64,000 nucleotides of DNA. Origin: Vandiemenella viatica (taxonomy: Eukaryota; Arthropoda; Insecta; Orthoptera; Morabidae). Position numbers and translations under genes: made by a program. Positions 11,766 through 22,696 of the stretch are shown piece after piece. Numbering within the stretch: the first letter of the stretch is position 1; every line of letters begins with the position of its first letter. The notes under the pieces were generated by a model, which ran no database searches, was not told the origin of the DNA, and worked only from the letters and a program-made list of their open reading frames with translations. The DNA is taken from NCBI GenBank assembly GCA_031002005.1, contig CM061918.1, positions 62,282,531 through 62,346,530 of the forward strand. Reading direction: 5' to 3'.

Positions 11766-12421
11766 CAGGGTCCGGCAAAAAAACCTCCCTCATTTTAATG
11801 TGTTGTCACATAAAAACTAAATATGATAGAGAATAATTACTTTTATTTATGAAAAATACATACTTTGCCATTTTTAATTATTTGGTTTTAAAAATTATAT
11901 CTGCCCTCCATTGTTGACACATTGACAAAGTCTATCCAGAAAGTTCTCCATACATTTTCGCGTCATTTCTCTTTGAATGGCTGCCAATTCTTGGGTAATG
12001 GCCTCTTTAAGTGCTTGCAGTGTTGTGGGACGATGTTTGTCCCCAAAGATTGGCGAATGTTGCATAGACACACTCACAAGCGCCAAATTTTACGGCGTTG
12101 TTGCAGTCCGAGGACGGCCTGTAGGTTTTTTTTTTAGTGCTGAACCTGTCTTTCTAAAGTTTGACACCCTCAGTTGAATAGTTTTTCTATCCGGGACACG
12201 ATCATGTTGGCCAAGTTCGAATCGTCTCCGAAAATCTGAGAACAACTGTTACGAATAAATTCGTCTACAACAAACGCACGATGATCACCAAGCCATGACA
12301 TGGTGCACACTGAAAATGGCAGGTACACCTCTTTAAAACAAAACACATTCCACATCAGTATCCTCACTACAACCCGCACGCCGGCTACGTGAAATGTGGG
12401 AGGTTTTATTGCCGGACCCTG
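11766..12421 (-). mobile_element. Internally deleted Tc1/mariner-type element
   Basis: The terminal inverted repeats start CAGGGTCCGGCAA (left, and the right end in complement), and each end is flanked by TA. Two transposase remnants lie on the minus strand. The N-terminal part is at 12379-12170 (includes WLGDHRAFVVDEFIRN). The C-terminal part is at 12086-11895 (IQREMTRKCMENFLDRLCQC, then VNNGGQI). The middle, with the catalytic Asp residues, is gone. At 656 bp it is about half the usual size, so it is non-autonomous. Confidence 0.8.
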
Positions 12422-12424
12422 TAT

Positions 12425-12656
12425 ATATCTGCTTAACGTCTCTTAACAGCGAGGTTTTTAGAGACGGGAAAGGATGGGGGGCAAGGAATGGGAAGGAATT
12501 CGGCCATGACCTTTTGATGGAAGCATCCCGGCATTTGCCTGGAGTGATTTGGGAAACCTTGGAAAAACCAAATCTGGATGCCCGGTCGGGGATTCGAACC
12601 CGCGTCGTACCGAATGCGAGGCCAGAACGTTAACCATTCACCCACCACGCTCGGTG
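12425..12656 (-). mobile_element. SINE family A, copy 6 (variant tail)
   Basis: Standard head and body in minus orientation. The tail reads GCTTAACGTCTCTTAACAGC then GAGGT on the + strand instead of the usual ACGTCGACGAGGC complement. Copy 14 (42323-42569) has the same alternative tail, which defines a subfamily. Confidence 0.85.
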
Positions 12657-13109
12657 AGACGAAATTCCCTCACCAAAGAATGAATCATTGTATTTTGAAG
12701 ATGATCGTCACTGCCATGGCAGGTTTACCCTCAGCATTTCGCCTGCAACATCGCCCGCATCCACCACTTGTGTGCAGTGAAGGGTCTGGGTGCTGAGTGG
12801 TGACCTAGGTCGCGGTGACGTAATTCTCGGTTTGTTTTCGCTCGCCGCCAGCAGGATGTGCCGGTCTCCCCAAGCGACGCTAAAAGATACTTCGATTAGC
12901 GAAGTAGTTAGGTTGCATCAGGATGACAGAGCAGTACCTGCCCTGTTAGTAGTACTCGGCAACTCATGTCAGTAGGTCCAAGGTCTATTGTCACCCCGCA
13001 AAAGGTTGCAGACATAAATTCTGCGACATCATTCCTCCTTCTGTGGGTACGTTCCGCAAGGTAGTTTGTTGAAACTGGACCTGTTGAGTAAGGCATTCTG
13101 GTCTGCATT
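12657..13109. other. Unassigned stretch, moderately GC-rich
   Basis: Several short open frames on both strands between 12578 and 13108, none with a motif I recognise. Confidence 0.35.
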
Positions 13110-13300
13110 TGGGTGGACCTTGGTTGAAACCACCGTTCTGTATTCCAAATTTCGGTTTTCCATGGTTTGCCGAAATTACTGCAGGTGATTGTTCTTCATA
13201 AATACCGTGGCTGAATTCCTTCCCGTTGCTTGCTCCCTATCCTTTCCCGGCTCTAATGAATTCGATATCGACATGCAGTAAAATCCAAAGCAAAAACCGA
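13110..13300 (+). mobile_element. SINE family A, copy 7 (degenerate)
   Basis: The head is lost or scrambled. The body TTTCGGTTTTCCATGG and the GAATTCCTTCCCGTTGC block are clear, and the tail is changed to ATCGACATGCAGTAAAATCC. Confidence 0.65.
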
Positions 13301-13520
13301 GAAAAATAAACTCGGGGCTTTTAATCCCAGTGATCACGGCAATTTTCACGGATTTCTTTCTTACATAACCTTCAGATAACCTCGAGATTCAACGCGACGT
13401 GGACATTATTTCATTATGTTGCGATAAATCAAAGCGTACGCTACAGTAACGCGCTTAAGTAATACTAAATACGAAGTAAGTCGATCAGTGCTTGGAAAAT
13501 TACATATTGCTTAGTTTTCT

Positions 13521-13730
13521 TATGGTTTTACATCATGTTGACGTCGAGGTTATTAGAGACAGAAAGAACGGGAGGCAATTAATGGGAAGGAATTAAGCCA
13601 TGGCTTTTTGAAGGAACTATCCCATCATTCGCTTGAAGCGATTTGGGGAAACGTAAAAAACCCAAATCTGGTTGGCCGGACGGGGATTCGAAACCCCGTC
13701 TTTCAGAATGCGAGACCAGAGCGCTATCGT
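13521..13730 (-). mobile_element. SINE family A, copy 8
   Basis: The tail complement TGACGTCGAGGTTATTAGAG comes first. The B-box complement (CGGGGATTCGAAACCCC) carries an extra base. The head is truncated after AGAGCGCTATCG. Confidence 0.8.
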
Positions 13731-14920
13731 GCACAGACCTGGCTTGTTTTGGGTATAGCATAGGTCGTAAAAAAAGCTATTTCAATACTGCTGTTTATAG
13801 ATTGAATTTTGAAGAATTATAAATTATAGTAATCATACTGGAGTCATAAAATATCCCCAAAGGAATTTTTTTTTTTAAATTGTCTGAGTCGTTATCCTCA
13901 GAAATATGGCAAAAAATCCATACATTTTGAATATCTTACAGTACTAAAATGTGTTTAATTGCGTATAACCCAAAAACTATGAGAGAGAGTTGAAATTAAT
14001 TTGTTTTAAAACTATGAAAATTGATTTTAATGTAACATTAAAAAATTAAGACCGAGTTAATTAAAAATAAACCAAAAATGTACATGTTTAATTTAGAAAA
14101 TAGGGATTTTGTTGTTGATGTAATTTTAAGAATTTGGAATTTTAAGAAGTGGGATCATAGTGTTAACTACGGCAGTTTATACCCATCATACGGTAGGACT
14201 AAATTTATTTATAACCCATGATGAATTTGGTGCATACAGCAGCTCGTTAAAATATCCCAAAAATTTTCATTTTTTAGGAGCTATAACTCAAAAAAGCCAT
14301 TTTTAAAAAATCTGGCCAAATAGTGTCTTAAAAGCATGAAATTGAGTCATGGAGCCAGATTGGTGGATTTTTGCTCTGTACAGCTATTATAGTTGCTAAA
14401 ATAATAATAATAATAATAAATTAAATATCGACATCGTTGGCTGTTTACAGGTCTCCCCAACAGTGCGTCTTTTACTGAGCGATTATTGTAGAGCAATGCG
14501 GAAGACATTAAGCAGGAATGCCCCCAGCCTCCCTCCCTCTTTTCCTGTTTTTGGTCGTAAAGATCGCTTATCGGCACTGGGGTGCTACGAAAACAGAATT
14601 AGGGCCTCTTTAAAGAAATTCCAGCAATATCTGTAGCGGTCCATATAAGTTCTTCCATGTCGAGCTAACTGCGTGCTCCTATCTTTCACTGTTTCTCCTG
14701 CTGTAGCTGTTGCCTTACACTACCTCGCCTTTCATGGCTTGCTGTTGACACGAGGGTTTTGTTGTTTATAACCTGGTAGTAGTATTACTGTAAGTCGTTC
14801 GTTTATATCGCGAAGGCGCACGAATGTAACGTCTTAACAAATAGATTTTTTTGGTGGTGTTTTACGTTGTTTTATAATTTTTTATGCAATGTTTAAATGA
14901 TGTAATAACGTTATTAGAAC
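13731..14920. other. Unassigned AT-rich stretch
   Basis: Low GC with long A/T runs. A short AAT/ATA microsatellite lies at about 14399-14418. No gene or repeat recognised. Confidence 0.4.
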
Positions 14921-14931
14921 GACCTGATAGC

Positions 14932-15075
14932 TTACTGGATAAGGTGCTCGCCTTAAAAATACAAGTTTCCAGGTTCGAATCCTGGTACGGCCACTCTCTC
15001 GGTTAAACTGTAGGTCCCTGAACTGGCATTCGTACCTTTGAAACACTGGAAACAACGAAGTCAGTGGACTAAGTT
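14932..15075 (+). mobile_element. tRNA-derived SINE fragment, possibly family B
   Basis: A tRNA-like region reads TAGCTTACTGGATAAGG (A-box-like), then GGTTCGAATCC (B box) with a paired T arm (CCAGG/CCTGG). The acceptor stem has about three mismatches and the anticodon arm is poor, so it is not a functional tRNA. The downstream text (TAGGTCCCTGAACTGGC) resembles the body of family B loosely. Confidence 0.5.
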
Positions 15076-15616
15076 AATTTTTAACAAAGTTAATTTCGCT
15101 GTCAGACCTAGAAGACAGCGATTGGGATACGCATAGATAGAGCGCCCTGTTCCCTTCGTGGACCTGCAGCTCTAATGTAAAGGCGACAATATTAATGCCG
15201 TCGTCAAGCATTCCACCTCCTGATCTATCCAACCCGATGTTAACAGTATTTCTGATTTGAAGAATGCCATCGTTGATTGTTTCCAGTTCGGAAAGACTGC
15301 TCTCACATAAATGTAGCTCAACGTTTCTCTAGTGTGAAGTAGTAACATCTCTGCTCTGCAACTGGCCAATAACTGAGCACTTTGTTGAAATCCCTAAGAC
15401 ATCGTTAGCGACCTTACCACCATCCGAATTGCCAGTTTGGATAATCAGGTTCACGAATTGTGTGTTGCTGTCCCATTCCAGCTTAAAAAATACCAGCAGG
15501 ACAGAAAGGCTACATAATCGTCATCGGGGGGATAAATTTCTTATATTTTTAAGCTATTTTAGAAGTAAACGGAAACAATTAAGTGCTTTCTCAGTTGTCT
15601 TACATGACTTACATCT
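15076..15616. other. Unassigned stretch
   Basis: No gene-like frame and no repeat recognised. Confidence 0.4.
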
Positions 15617-15710
15617 TTTTTTTATGGCATTTTGGCTTCTCTTAGGCCATACAGCCAGCTCAAGTCTGAGTTTAGTTCGTCCAGAGTTTTAAGTTTCTCC
15701 ATAGTATATA

Positions 15711-17006
15711 TAAGGGTGGCCCACAAACTAAAGCACCACATTTTTTCTCAACCCCCAACAACGGTAAGAATTCGAAACTTTAGAAATGAATTCCTTGAAG
15801 TTTTCACAGTTTAGCCGAAAAATTTCCGTTTCTACCGACAGATGGAGTACTTGCAGCAATGGTTCAACATGGCGTCTGTGAGTGATGTACGTTATAAGCA
15901 GCGTGTCGTCATTGAATTTCTCAATGCGGAGCAAGAAACTGTTGGAAACATTCACAATCGTTTATGGAGCATCAGCAGTCGACAGAAGTACAGTTAGTCG
16001 CTGGTCACACAGGGTGAGGCCGTCTGAAAGCGGTTCTGGAGAGCTCCAAGATTTGCAACGGTCGGGAAGGCCACCCACAGCTGTAACACCTGACAAGATG
16101 CACCGTGCTGATGTGCTTATTCGCCAGGACTGACGAATAACGACTCGGCAGTTGGCGCGGGAGCTGTCAATCAGCAAAGGAAGTGTGGGTGTAATCGTCA
16201 GAGCTCTTGATTACTCAAAAAAGTGTTCATGATGGGTTCCACGCCGTCTTACGGAGGAACACAAAACTCTCAGAAAAAAAAAAAAAACACATTTCTTCTG
16301 AGTTGCTGCAACTTTTTGAAGCCGAGGGGGAAGCCTTCTTGTCTCGGATTGTGACGAATGTTGAAACCTGGGTTCACCGTTTTGAGCCCGAAATAAAACG
16401 GAAATCGATGGCATGGCGCCATCCTGACTCTCCACAGAAGAAAAAATTCAAAGCAACTGCTTCCGCTGGTAAGGTCAAGATCACTGTGTTTTGGGACTAT
16501 GATGGTGTCATATTCATTGACGTGATGCCGAGAGGCACCACCATTAATTCTGAGGCACATGTGAACACGTTAACAAAACTCACGAAGCGCTTCCAGCGAC
16601 TTGGACGCCATAACAACCCAGGTGATTGTTTGCTTCAACATGAAACACATCACCAAACAGGGTTGGACAGTGTTACCCATCCACCCTATAGCCCTGACCT
16701 AGCTCCGTCAGAATTTCGCTTGTTTGGGTCATTGAAGAATGCCATTCGTGGAAGACATTTTGAGAATGACGAAGAAGTGATTCACAAAGTGAAGAAATGA
16801 CTTCGTGAACAGAACAAGGAGTGGTACCACCAGGGCATACACGCTCTTGTGTCTCGCTGGAGGAAGGCCATAGAACTGGAAGGAGATTACATGGAAAATT
16901 AGGAAGAGTAGAAGAAACTTCATTCTTTCTTGTGTATAAGTTTCATTGTATTCAATAAATTTGTTTAAGAAAAAAATGTGGTGCATTAGTTTCTGGGCCA
17001 CCCTCG
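15711..17006 (+). mobile_element. mariner transposon, degenerate
   Basis: Terminal inverted repeats of about 30 bp begin AGGGTGGCCCA at both ends. TA dinucleotides flank the element at 15709-15710 and 17007-17008. The length of 1296 bp is exactly mariner-like. It is inserted in a SINE D copy and carries one broken transposase gene. Confidence 0.92.
15869..16902 (+). pseudogene. mariner transposase pseudogene
   Basis: The frame starts MASVSDVRYKQRVVIEFLNA and ends GDYMEN before a TAG. Reading requires frame changes near 15970 and 16200-16280 (an A run), and there is a stop near 16131. The N-terminal helix-turn-helix region (DRSTVSRW) and the catalytic core are recognisable. All three DD34D aspartates look changed. 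The first sits in VETWVHRFEPE, where DETWVH is usual. The second sits in LLQHET, where HDN is usual. The third sits in SPDLAPSEF, where a Asp is usual. It is inactive. Confidence 0.9.
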
Positions 17007-17153
17007 TATTATCTTTCAAGTAATTCTAGACACACCAGAGGACGGTCATAATAAGCACACTTACACACCCATGCCCTCGGCCGGACTCGAACCGGCGATC
17101 CTCGGCATGTGGAGCTAGTACTCTAGCCCCTACGCTACGGAGGCAGGCAAGGT

Positions 17154-17683
17154 ACATCTTGTGACATAGGATCACGCAAGTATATGCTACAATCAAGGTT
17201 AATCTCTCTCACAAGATGAACGCTATCCCTCACCCTAAGGATGGTGACATCAAGATACCAGAATAATTACGCCAGTGAATTTAAGTTATATCTTGTTCAC
17301 GTGAACCTCCAGCGAAAGACAATTTCCACACCCACTTCTCCTGCACTGTCCTCCTAACTGCGACAGTTTAACAGCTTTGCACTACGCCGAAGATATTGCT
17401 AACGGCTCGGTTAGTCCTGATTTCAAGCTCTTTAGGGCAGAAAGGACCCCAGTGAAGCTAGATTATTGATTCGTTTAGAACTATTCATAAACTCTCAAGT
17501 TTATGCAACAGGACATTAAACTCCAAGCTTACAGAATGTTTCACTCAATTAGATAAGGGGAGATTTGTCGTATTCACGAAAGACGCCTCTTATAGCATGT
17601 TCATTACGGTATACCACTAATATTCACTCACTTTACCAACGACCGGACTGTCAGAGTTGGTAATCACGGCACATCATCTAGTG
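17154..17683. other. Unassigned stretch
   Basis: No gene or repeat recognised. The last 8 bases (17676-17683) are the target duplication of the next element. Confidence 0.4.
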
Positions 17684-17982
17684 CAGTGTTTCCCAACCTT
17701 TTTTGGGTCATGTCCCACTTTTAATTTTTTTTTGCCCCCCATACCTAATTTTTAATTAAAAAAATATTTTGCTATCATCAAACGAAACTATACCTAATAA
17801 TTATTTACAGCACTGTTTTAAGAATTTGCTTTTTCGCTATATTTTGTACCTATATCTAGCATTGCATTTAAATAAACCGAAGAGAAAGCGGTAAAGTCGT
17901 ATCAAGTCAATTTCTAAATTGCCCCCCTAAAGAAACCAAATTGCCCCCCTGTGGGGCGTGGGCCCCACGTTGGGAAACACTG
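17684..17982. mobile_element. hAT-type MITE with perfect 8-bp target duplication
   Basis: The ends read CAGTGTTTCCCAACCT at the left and the complementary GTTGGGAAACACTG at the right. The octamer ATCTAGTG occurs directly outside both ends (17676-17683 and 17983-17990). No coding capacity in 299 bp; the interior is T-rich with C runs. The end sequence and 8-bp duplication are typical of non-autonomous hAT elements. Confidence 0.92.
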
Positions 17983-18111
17983 ATCTAGTGTGATGAGACA
18001 GTCCAAGGCTCCAAACCGTGGAAACACCTTTAAATTCGTGAGAATTAAGTTTTTCCCGGCTCATGGCTGACAAGAATTCTTCTCGGTTATTCTGCCGTAT
18101 AAGTTTTTCAG

Positions 18112-18155
18112 TCCACAACGTTTCGGCAGCAACCTACACTGCCTTCATCAGGTGA
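18112..18155 (-). ncRNA. Hammerhead-ribozyme-like core, candidate
   Basis: On the minus strand CTGATGA (18151-18145) is followed by GGCAG, a loop, CTGCC and then GAAAC. This is the order of a hammerhead: core 1, stem II, core 2. There is one extra A before the stem, so the fold is not textbook. Such motifs are known in Penelope-like retroelements of animals. Stems I and III are not obvious here, so activity is doubtful. Confidence 0.35.
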
Positions 18156-18189
18156 GATGTCACAGCGAAAGTACCACTGCGATAACACA

Positions 18190-19768
18190 CCACCTGTCGA
18201 TTCCTGTACTTTTAAACAATGAAAACCCCTGATGATGGTAGCAATGAAAACCCCTGTCTGTTGAGACAGTCCAGTTACGAATGGTATAGATAAAAGCGCT
18301 TCTTGCAGGAACTTAGAGGAAGAGAGGAAGAAATACAGCAAAAGATTGTAGGAAACGAAGACTGCAGTAATTGCATTGAAAAGGACACTTGGAAAGGTGT
18401 AGGATGTATTGGATGCTTTCGTGTATGTTTTTTTTTTTTTCAGTAACTGTACAAAAACGAAATTTCGTTATCCTTCAGTACAGTTTTGATGGCTCTCATT
18501 GTAGTGTTTACCTCCTCAGTGCGGCTCCATGTTCTGTAGCTTTAAACTGCCGTCCACTTCGCGCCGACCTTTCTCTTCGCTACTGTGCACAGTGCAGTTG
18601 ACATTCGAAGACCCTGGACGCAAGGTAGCGCCCTCAACATCCCAACATTTCTCCTCTGGACTTGGCGGATTCCAACTTCCTCGTCAGTTTGTATGCAGCT
18701 TATACATTTTTGGCTGCTTTCCATAATCCTATACGCGATTGTCCACATACTCAGTAATTTTCTCCTAGAAAATTTAATTTTCGTAAGTAGTTTCGATAAA
18801 AAAGATATTGCAATTATTGTTTCAACAAACAAAAAAAATTATTATAGTAGCAGACTGTCAAACTTATGATTATTTTCGGAGCAACAATTTTATTCTTCGC
18901 TCGTTGATCCAAATTGTCAGCTAAGTCAAGTGTGTTCATTTTGGTGACGTTTCACCTATAGCTCTCCAGGCATCTTCTAGGTCAGTCGGTTGTCTAAACG
19001 AAGAACAAGTTAGGATGTAAAAGAATTTTAGAACGTCCTCGTTTGTTCTTTGATTAGTCAACCGCTGCATCTCAACAGCTAGCATCTAAAAGTGAAGAAC
19101 TTTAGTGTCAGTCTAGCTGACAATTCGTCCACTCTGAAACAGTTCTGCAAGCCGCTGTGGTGCTTGTTCCATTCAAAACGTCTGCGTTTCACGGTCGAGT
19201 TTGAAGAAGAACCGCGAATAATGCTTTTATTTTACGGAAATACGAGCTAGAAGCTGTGAGACACAGTGCATTAATATGATGATCATATCTCTCAGTTATT
19301 GATGTAGGGTGTCCAGACCATTCCTCGTATTCACAACCATTACGAAATTATTAGAACCATTAAAAGACAGTTTCAGTATCACTGCAACATCGCTATCCAC
19401 TGATATTAACAATTCATGTGCACTCGAAAACAATTATTTTATTAATAAGTTGTTTGCGGCTCATGAATTTGTAAATACACGTTATTTAGCATAGATTCAC
19501 TGTTGCTAATGACGGCCTTCACTCTTCGAGATCTTTAAGGTGTAGTAAAGCTGTAGAAAAATTGTGTCCATACATGAAATTTATTTGAAAAACAGATGAC
19601 AGAGTTAACGGAACTGCGCATAGTCGTAGCTTATGTCATTTGTTAACATCTAAGATACTTTTTACCCCATTAAATTACATAGCTGTTTAAGAAAATCTAA
19701 AAAATCAACTTACCTCACAATGGTATATGGGTTATAATGAGATACATCACACTGAGAGTTTATGTACA
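18190..19768. other. Unassigned stretch
   Basis: A small direct repeat CAATGAAAACCCCTG occurs at about 18218 and 18242. The rest shows no recognised gene or repeat. Confidence 0.4.
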
Positions 19769-19770
19769 TA

Positions 19771-21198
19771 CACAGACGGAAAAAAAAATCCCAACACCAA
19801 GAAAGACTTGTGTTAGATAAACGAAATTTGGTAGGCGTGTTTATACATCTGAAAGATGACATCGATTCAAATTTCGCGCTTCGCGCATAAGTGTGGCGCT
19901 AGTAGCGCTACTCAGAGCTTGCAAATCAGGTTTGTTTTAAATACGCGCTGTAAAGTTTGTGAACGTTATTTACCGCTGAGATTTGACATAGTGAGTTGAT
20001 GTTAGCCAAGAATGCCTTTAAGAAGACGAAGAAGCCATTATCAACAGCTCACCGAGTTTGAACGAGGTCGTGTAATAGGGCTACGAGAAGGTGGATTTTC
20101 TTTTCGCGATATTGCAGAAAGACTTGGCCGGAATGTATCCACTGTGCATGATTGTTGGGTGCAGTGGTCAAGGGATGGTACTGCCTCAAGAAGACCGGGT
20201 TCCGGGAGGCCACGTGGCACTACTGAGAGGGAAGACCGCCGTATTCGGCGTACAGCTGTGGCGCATCGTACTGCGTCTGCGGCAGAAATTCGAGCTGCAG
20301 TTGGTACCACAGTGACACAACGAACTGTTAGAAATCGGTTACTTCAAGGACAGCTCCGAGCCAGGCGCCCTGTAGCGTGCATTCCACTGACTACAAGCCA
20401 TCGCCGTTTGCGACTCCAGTGGTGTCAAGCCAGAGCTCATTGGAGGACGGAGTGGAGATCTGTTGTGTTTTCTGATGAAAGCAGGTTCTGCCTTGGTGCC
20501 AGTGATGGCCGAGTGTTGGTCAGAAGGAGGCCAGGGGAACGCCTGCAACCAAACTGTCTGCGGCCTAGACACACTGGACCTACACCTGGAGTCATGGTCT
20601 GGGGAGCAATTTCCTATGACAGCAGGAGCACTCTTGTGGTTATACCAAACACACTGACTGCAAATTTGTACGTCAGTCTGGTAATTCAACCTGTAGTGCT
20701 GCCATTCATGAACAGCATTCAAGGGGGAGTTTTTCAACAGGATAACGCTCGCCCTCATACCGCTGTTGTCTCGCAACGTGCTCTACAGAGTGTCGACATG
20801 TTACCTTGGCCTGCGAGATCACCAGATCTGTCTCCAATTTAACACGTATGGGATATCATTGGACGACAACTCCAGCATCATCCACAGCCAGCACTAACCG
20901 TCCCAGTATTGACAGCACAAGTACAACAAGCATGGAACTCCATACCACAAAGTGACATTCGAAACCTGTATGACACAATGCATTCACGTTTGCAGGCTTG
21001 CATTCAAAATTCTGGAGGTTACACCGGCTATTAATTTAACAGTATTTCACATTTGAAATGCATTTTCTTGAGCTTAAATTAACCTGTGATCTTGAAAATT
21101 TAATCAATTACACATGTTAACTTGACAAATGCATTGTCCAAATTTCATTACTCTACAATAATTTTTTCTTGGTGTTGGGATTTTTTTTTCCGTCTGTG
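19771..21198 (+). mobile_element. Tc1-like transposon, nearly intact
   Basis: The 34-bp terminal inverted repeats are perfect, beginning CACAGACGG, then nine A, then TCCCAACACCAAGAAA. TA duplications lie at 19769-19770 and 21199-21200. The length of 1428 bp holds a single transposase gene with one stop. Low divergence between the ends suggests recent insertion. Confidence 0.95.
20012..21034 (+). pseudogene. Tc1-like transposase, single stop at the catalytic Glu
   Basis: It would be 340 residues, the usual Tc1 length. The N-terminal paired-type helix-turn-helix region includes ERGRVIGLREGGFSFRDIAE. The GSGRP linker is near residue 65. Catalytic Asp155 is in VVFSDESRF and Asp244 in FQQDNARPH. 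The third acidic residue, expected in SPDLSPIEHVWD, is replaced by TAA at 20840-20842, one base from a Glu codon. The frame then continues openly to TAA at 21032-21034. Only 32 residues separate the second Asp from the stop position, where classical DD34E has 34. Everything else looks intact. The element can probably not move on its own but its ends look usable in trans. Confidence 0.95.
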
Positions 21199-21653
21199 TA
21201 TTATTAAGTTCACATAGTAACCATTATAAGATCAATGCAACAAAGAAGAACGTAGTTATTGTTTTTACGTATAGTTCTCTTACTATCATATATACGAAAA
21301 TAGTTCAATTTTCTGTCAACATTAGGTGTGTCGGTGGGTTTAAACCGTACTTTGTGATTCGATCAGGGATTTTATAAATTTTATTTATACAAATTCAAGC
21401 AATGTGTTCGTGCACGCACCGGGCCTGACTTCTTCAAATGCTACTTACAGAGAAGGTTTGTGAACAATTCTGAAGAATATCTGTGCATAATCTACTACCA
21501 TGAAATCTTCAGAAGTAGAGGCAGCTTTAAAGGGTGGCACACACAACCGTAGATCAGTAGGAAAGGAAGATATGCAAGAAAAAACACGATTACTGTTTTC
21601 CTTTCACCTTCGCTACCATTGTTTCGTTGATAGTTTATCATTGACTTAAGAAG
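21199..21653. other. Unassigned stretch
   Basis: No recognised feature. Confidence 0.4.
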
Positions 21654-21885
21654 GGATCTGGTGGCTCGGTGGTTATGGCGTCTGACTAGAGATCGAAGGA
21701 TCTTCGGTTTGAATCCCGGTCTCGGGCGGGGATTTTCATAAGCCCACAACCCAGCCCTCACCTGTGGCGCGGATTGCTGAATAATGTGAAGTACACCAGA
21801 ACGCTTACGTGATTCGGATTCCACGTTAAACTGTTGGTCGCTTATACGAGGTAGGATTAGCGTAATAGGCTGCAATAGAAACGAC
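21654..21885 (+). mobile_element. SINE family B, copy 1
   Basis: The tRNA-like head reads GGGATCTGGTGGCTCGGTGG with an A box and the B box GGTTTGAATCC. The body contains GCGCGGATTGCTGAATAATG and CGGATTCCACGTTAAACTG. A second copy is at 25077-25350 and a reverse copy at 34700-34905. Confidence 0.8.
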
Positions 21886-21958
21886 AAGATGCGACGAATC
21901 GAAAACTGTCACTTGACGGCCGACAGTCCTTGGGGATCTCCCGGGCAAAAATACCATA

Positions 21959-22263
21959 GGACGCGTCGATTAATTACGTGAGATGTTTTTCCGAAATTTC
22001 GGACCCCCCCCCTTCTTGGTGAGACTTTGTGAGATCTGGTTGGGTTCCCCCCCCTCTAAAACGGAGACCCCCCCTACTAATCATCGACCTCGTAACTTAC
22101 TGAGACCTCTTTTTTAGCTCTACATCCCTATCAGATTTTTTTTAAAAAAAAACCCCTCACGTGAGATTTCCGTTAACCCCCCCCTCCCCCTTGGTGAGGT
22201 TTCGTGAGATTTTGACGGCTCCCCCCCCCCCTATTTCACCTCACGTAGTTAATGGACGCACCC
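21959..22263. mobile_element. GC-rich MITE family X, copy 1
   Basis: The ends are inverted repeats around ATTAATTACGTGAG (left) and CTCACGTAGTTAATGGACGC, with CCC ending the right side. ATA flanks both sides (21956-21958 and 22264-22266). The interior has C runs alternating with GTGAGAT motifs. A TWA duplication and no coding capacity suggest a PIF/Harbinger-derived MITE. Confidence 0.7.
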
Positions 22264-22696
22264 ATACGAAAATTTTATTTGATCTGAGTGGCTGAACAGC
22301 ACAGATCTCAAGTTCCTGGTGGACGTAATCGCGACAGATACTGCACATTAAAACGTTGCTATACCTCTGCTTGGCCACCGTATTTTTCGATTAAATATCT
22401 TGTAGTTTTAGGTTTCGCTATGTTTTGATCTGTTGTTCTTATGGTTTATTATTATTATTTTTTACTGTTATCCGGCCTCTTTGAGCAATACATCGAGGGA
22501 TACTGGTTTTGCGTCTTTGCAACTCTTGTATTGTAGCATTCATATTAGCAACCAACTCAAGACACTCCCTCAAACCTTTCTGACTCTGAGAAGTGTCCAG
22601 GCACCAGATTACCGCGACGGCAAAGCAAACGAAAGGTCACTTCCTCCTAGAGTGGGTCGTCAACAAAAGGTTAAACTTCACCCGCTAACGAATCGA
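22264..22696. other. Unassigned stretch
   Basis: No recognised gene or repeat. Confidence 0.4.

Larger units (their letters stand above)
15617..17153 (-). mobile_element. SINE family D, copy 2, split by a mariner
   Basis: The 3' part of a minus-strand SINE D lies at about 15617-15710 (TTAGGCCATACAGCCAGCTC, then the block ending AAGTTTCTCC). The remainder is at 17007-17153 (TCTAGACACACCAGAGGACG, B-box complement CCGGACTCGAACC, head complement CCCCTACGCTACGGAGGC). The two parts join at the TA target of the mariner 15711-17006, so the SINE is older than the mariner. Confidence 0.75.

Noticed and set aside
14932..15005. Possible functional tRNA gene
   Set aside because: Acceptor stem and anticodon arm are mismatched; the surrounding sequence looks like a SINE body.
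20041..20776. Antisense open frames of 89 and 145 codons
   Set aside because: They are shadows of the Tc1-like transposase gene.
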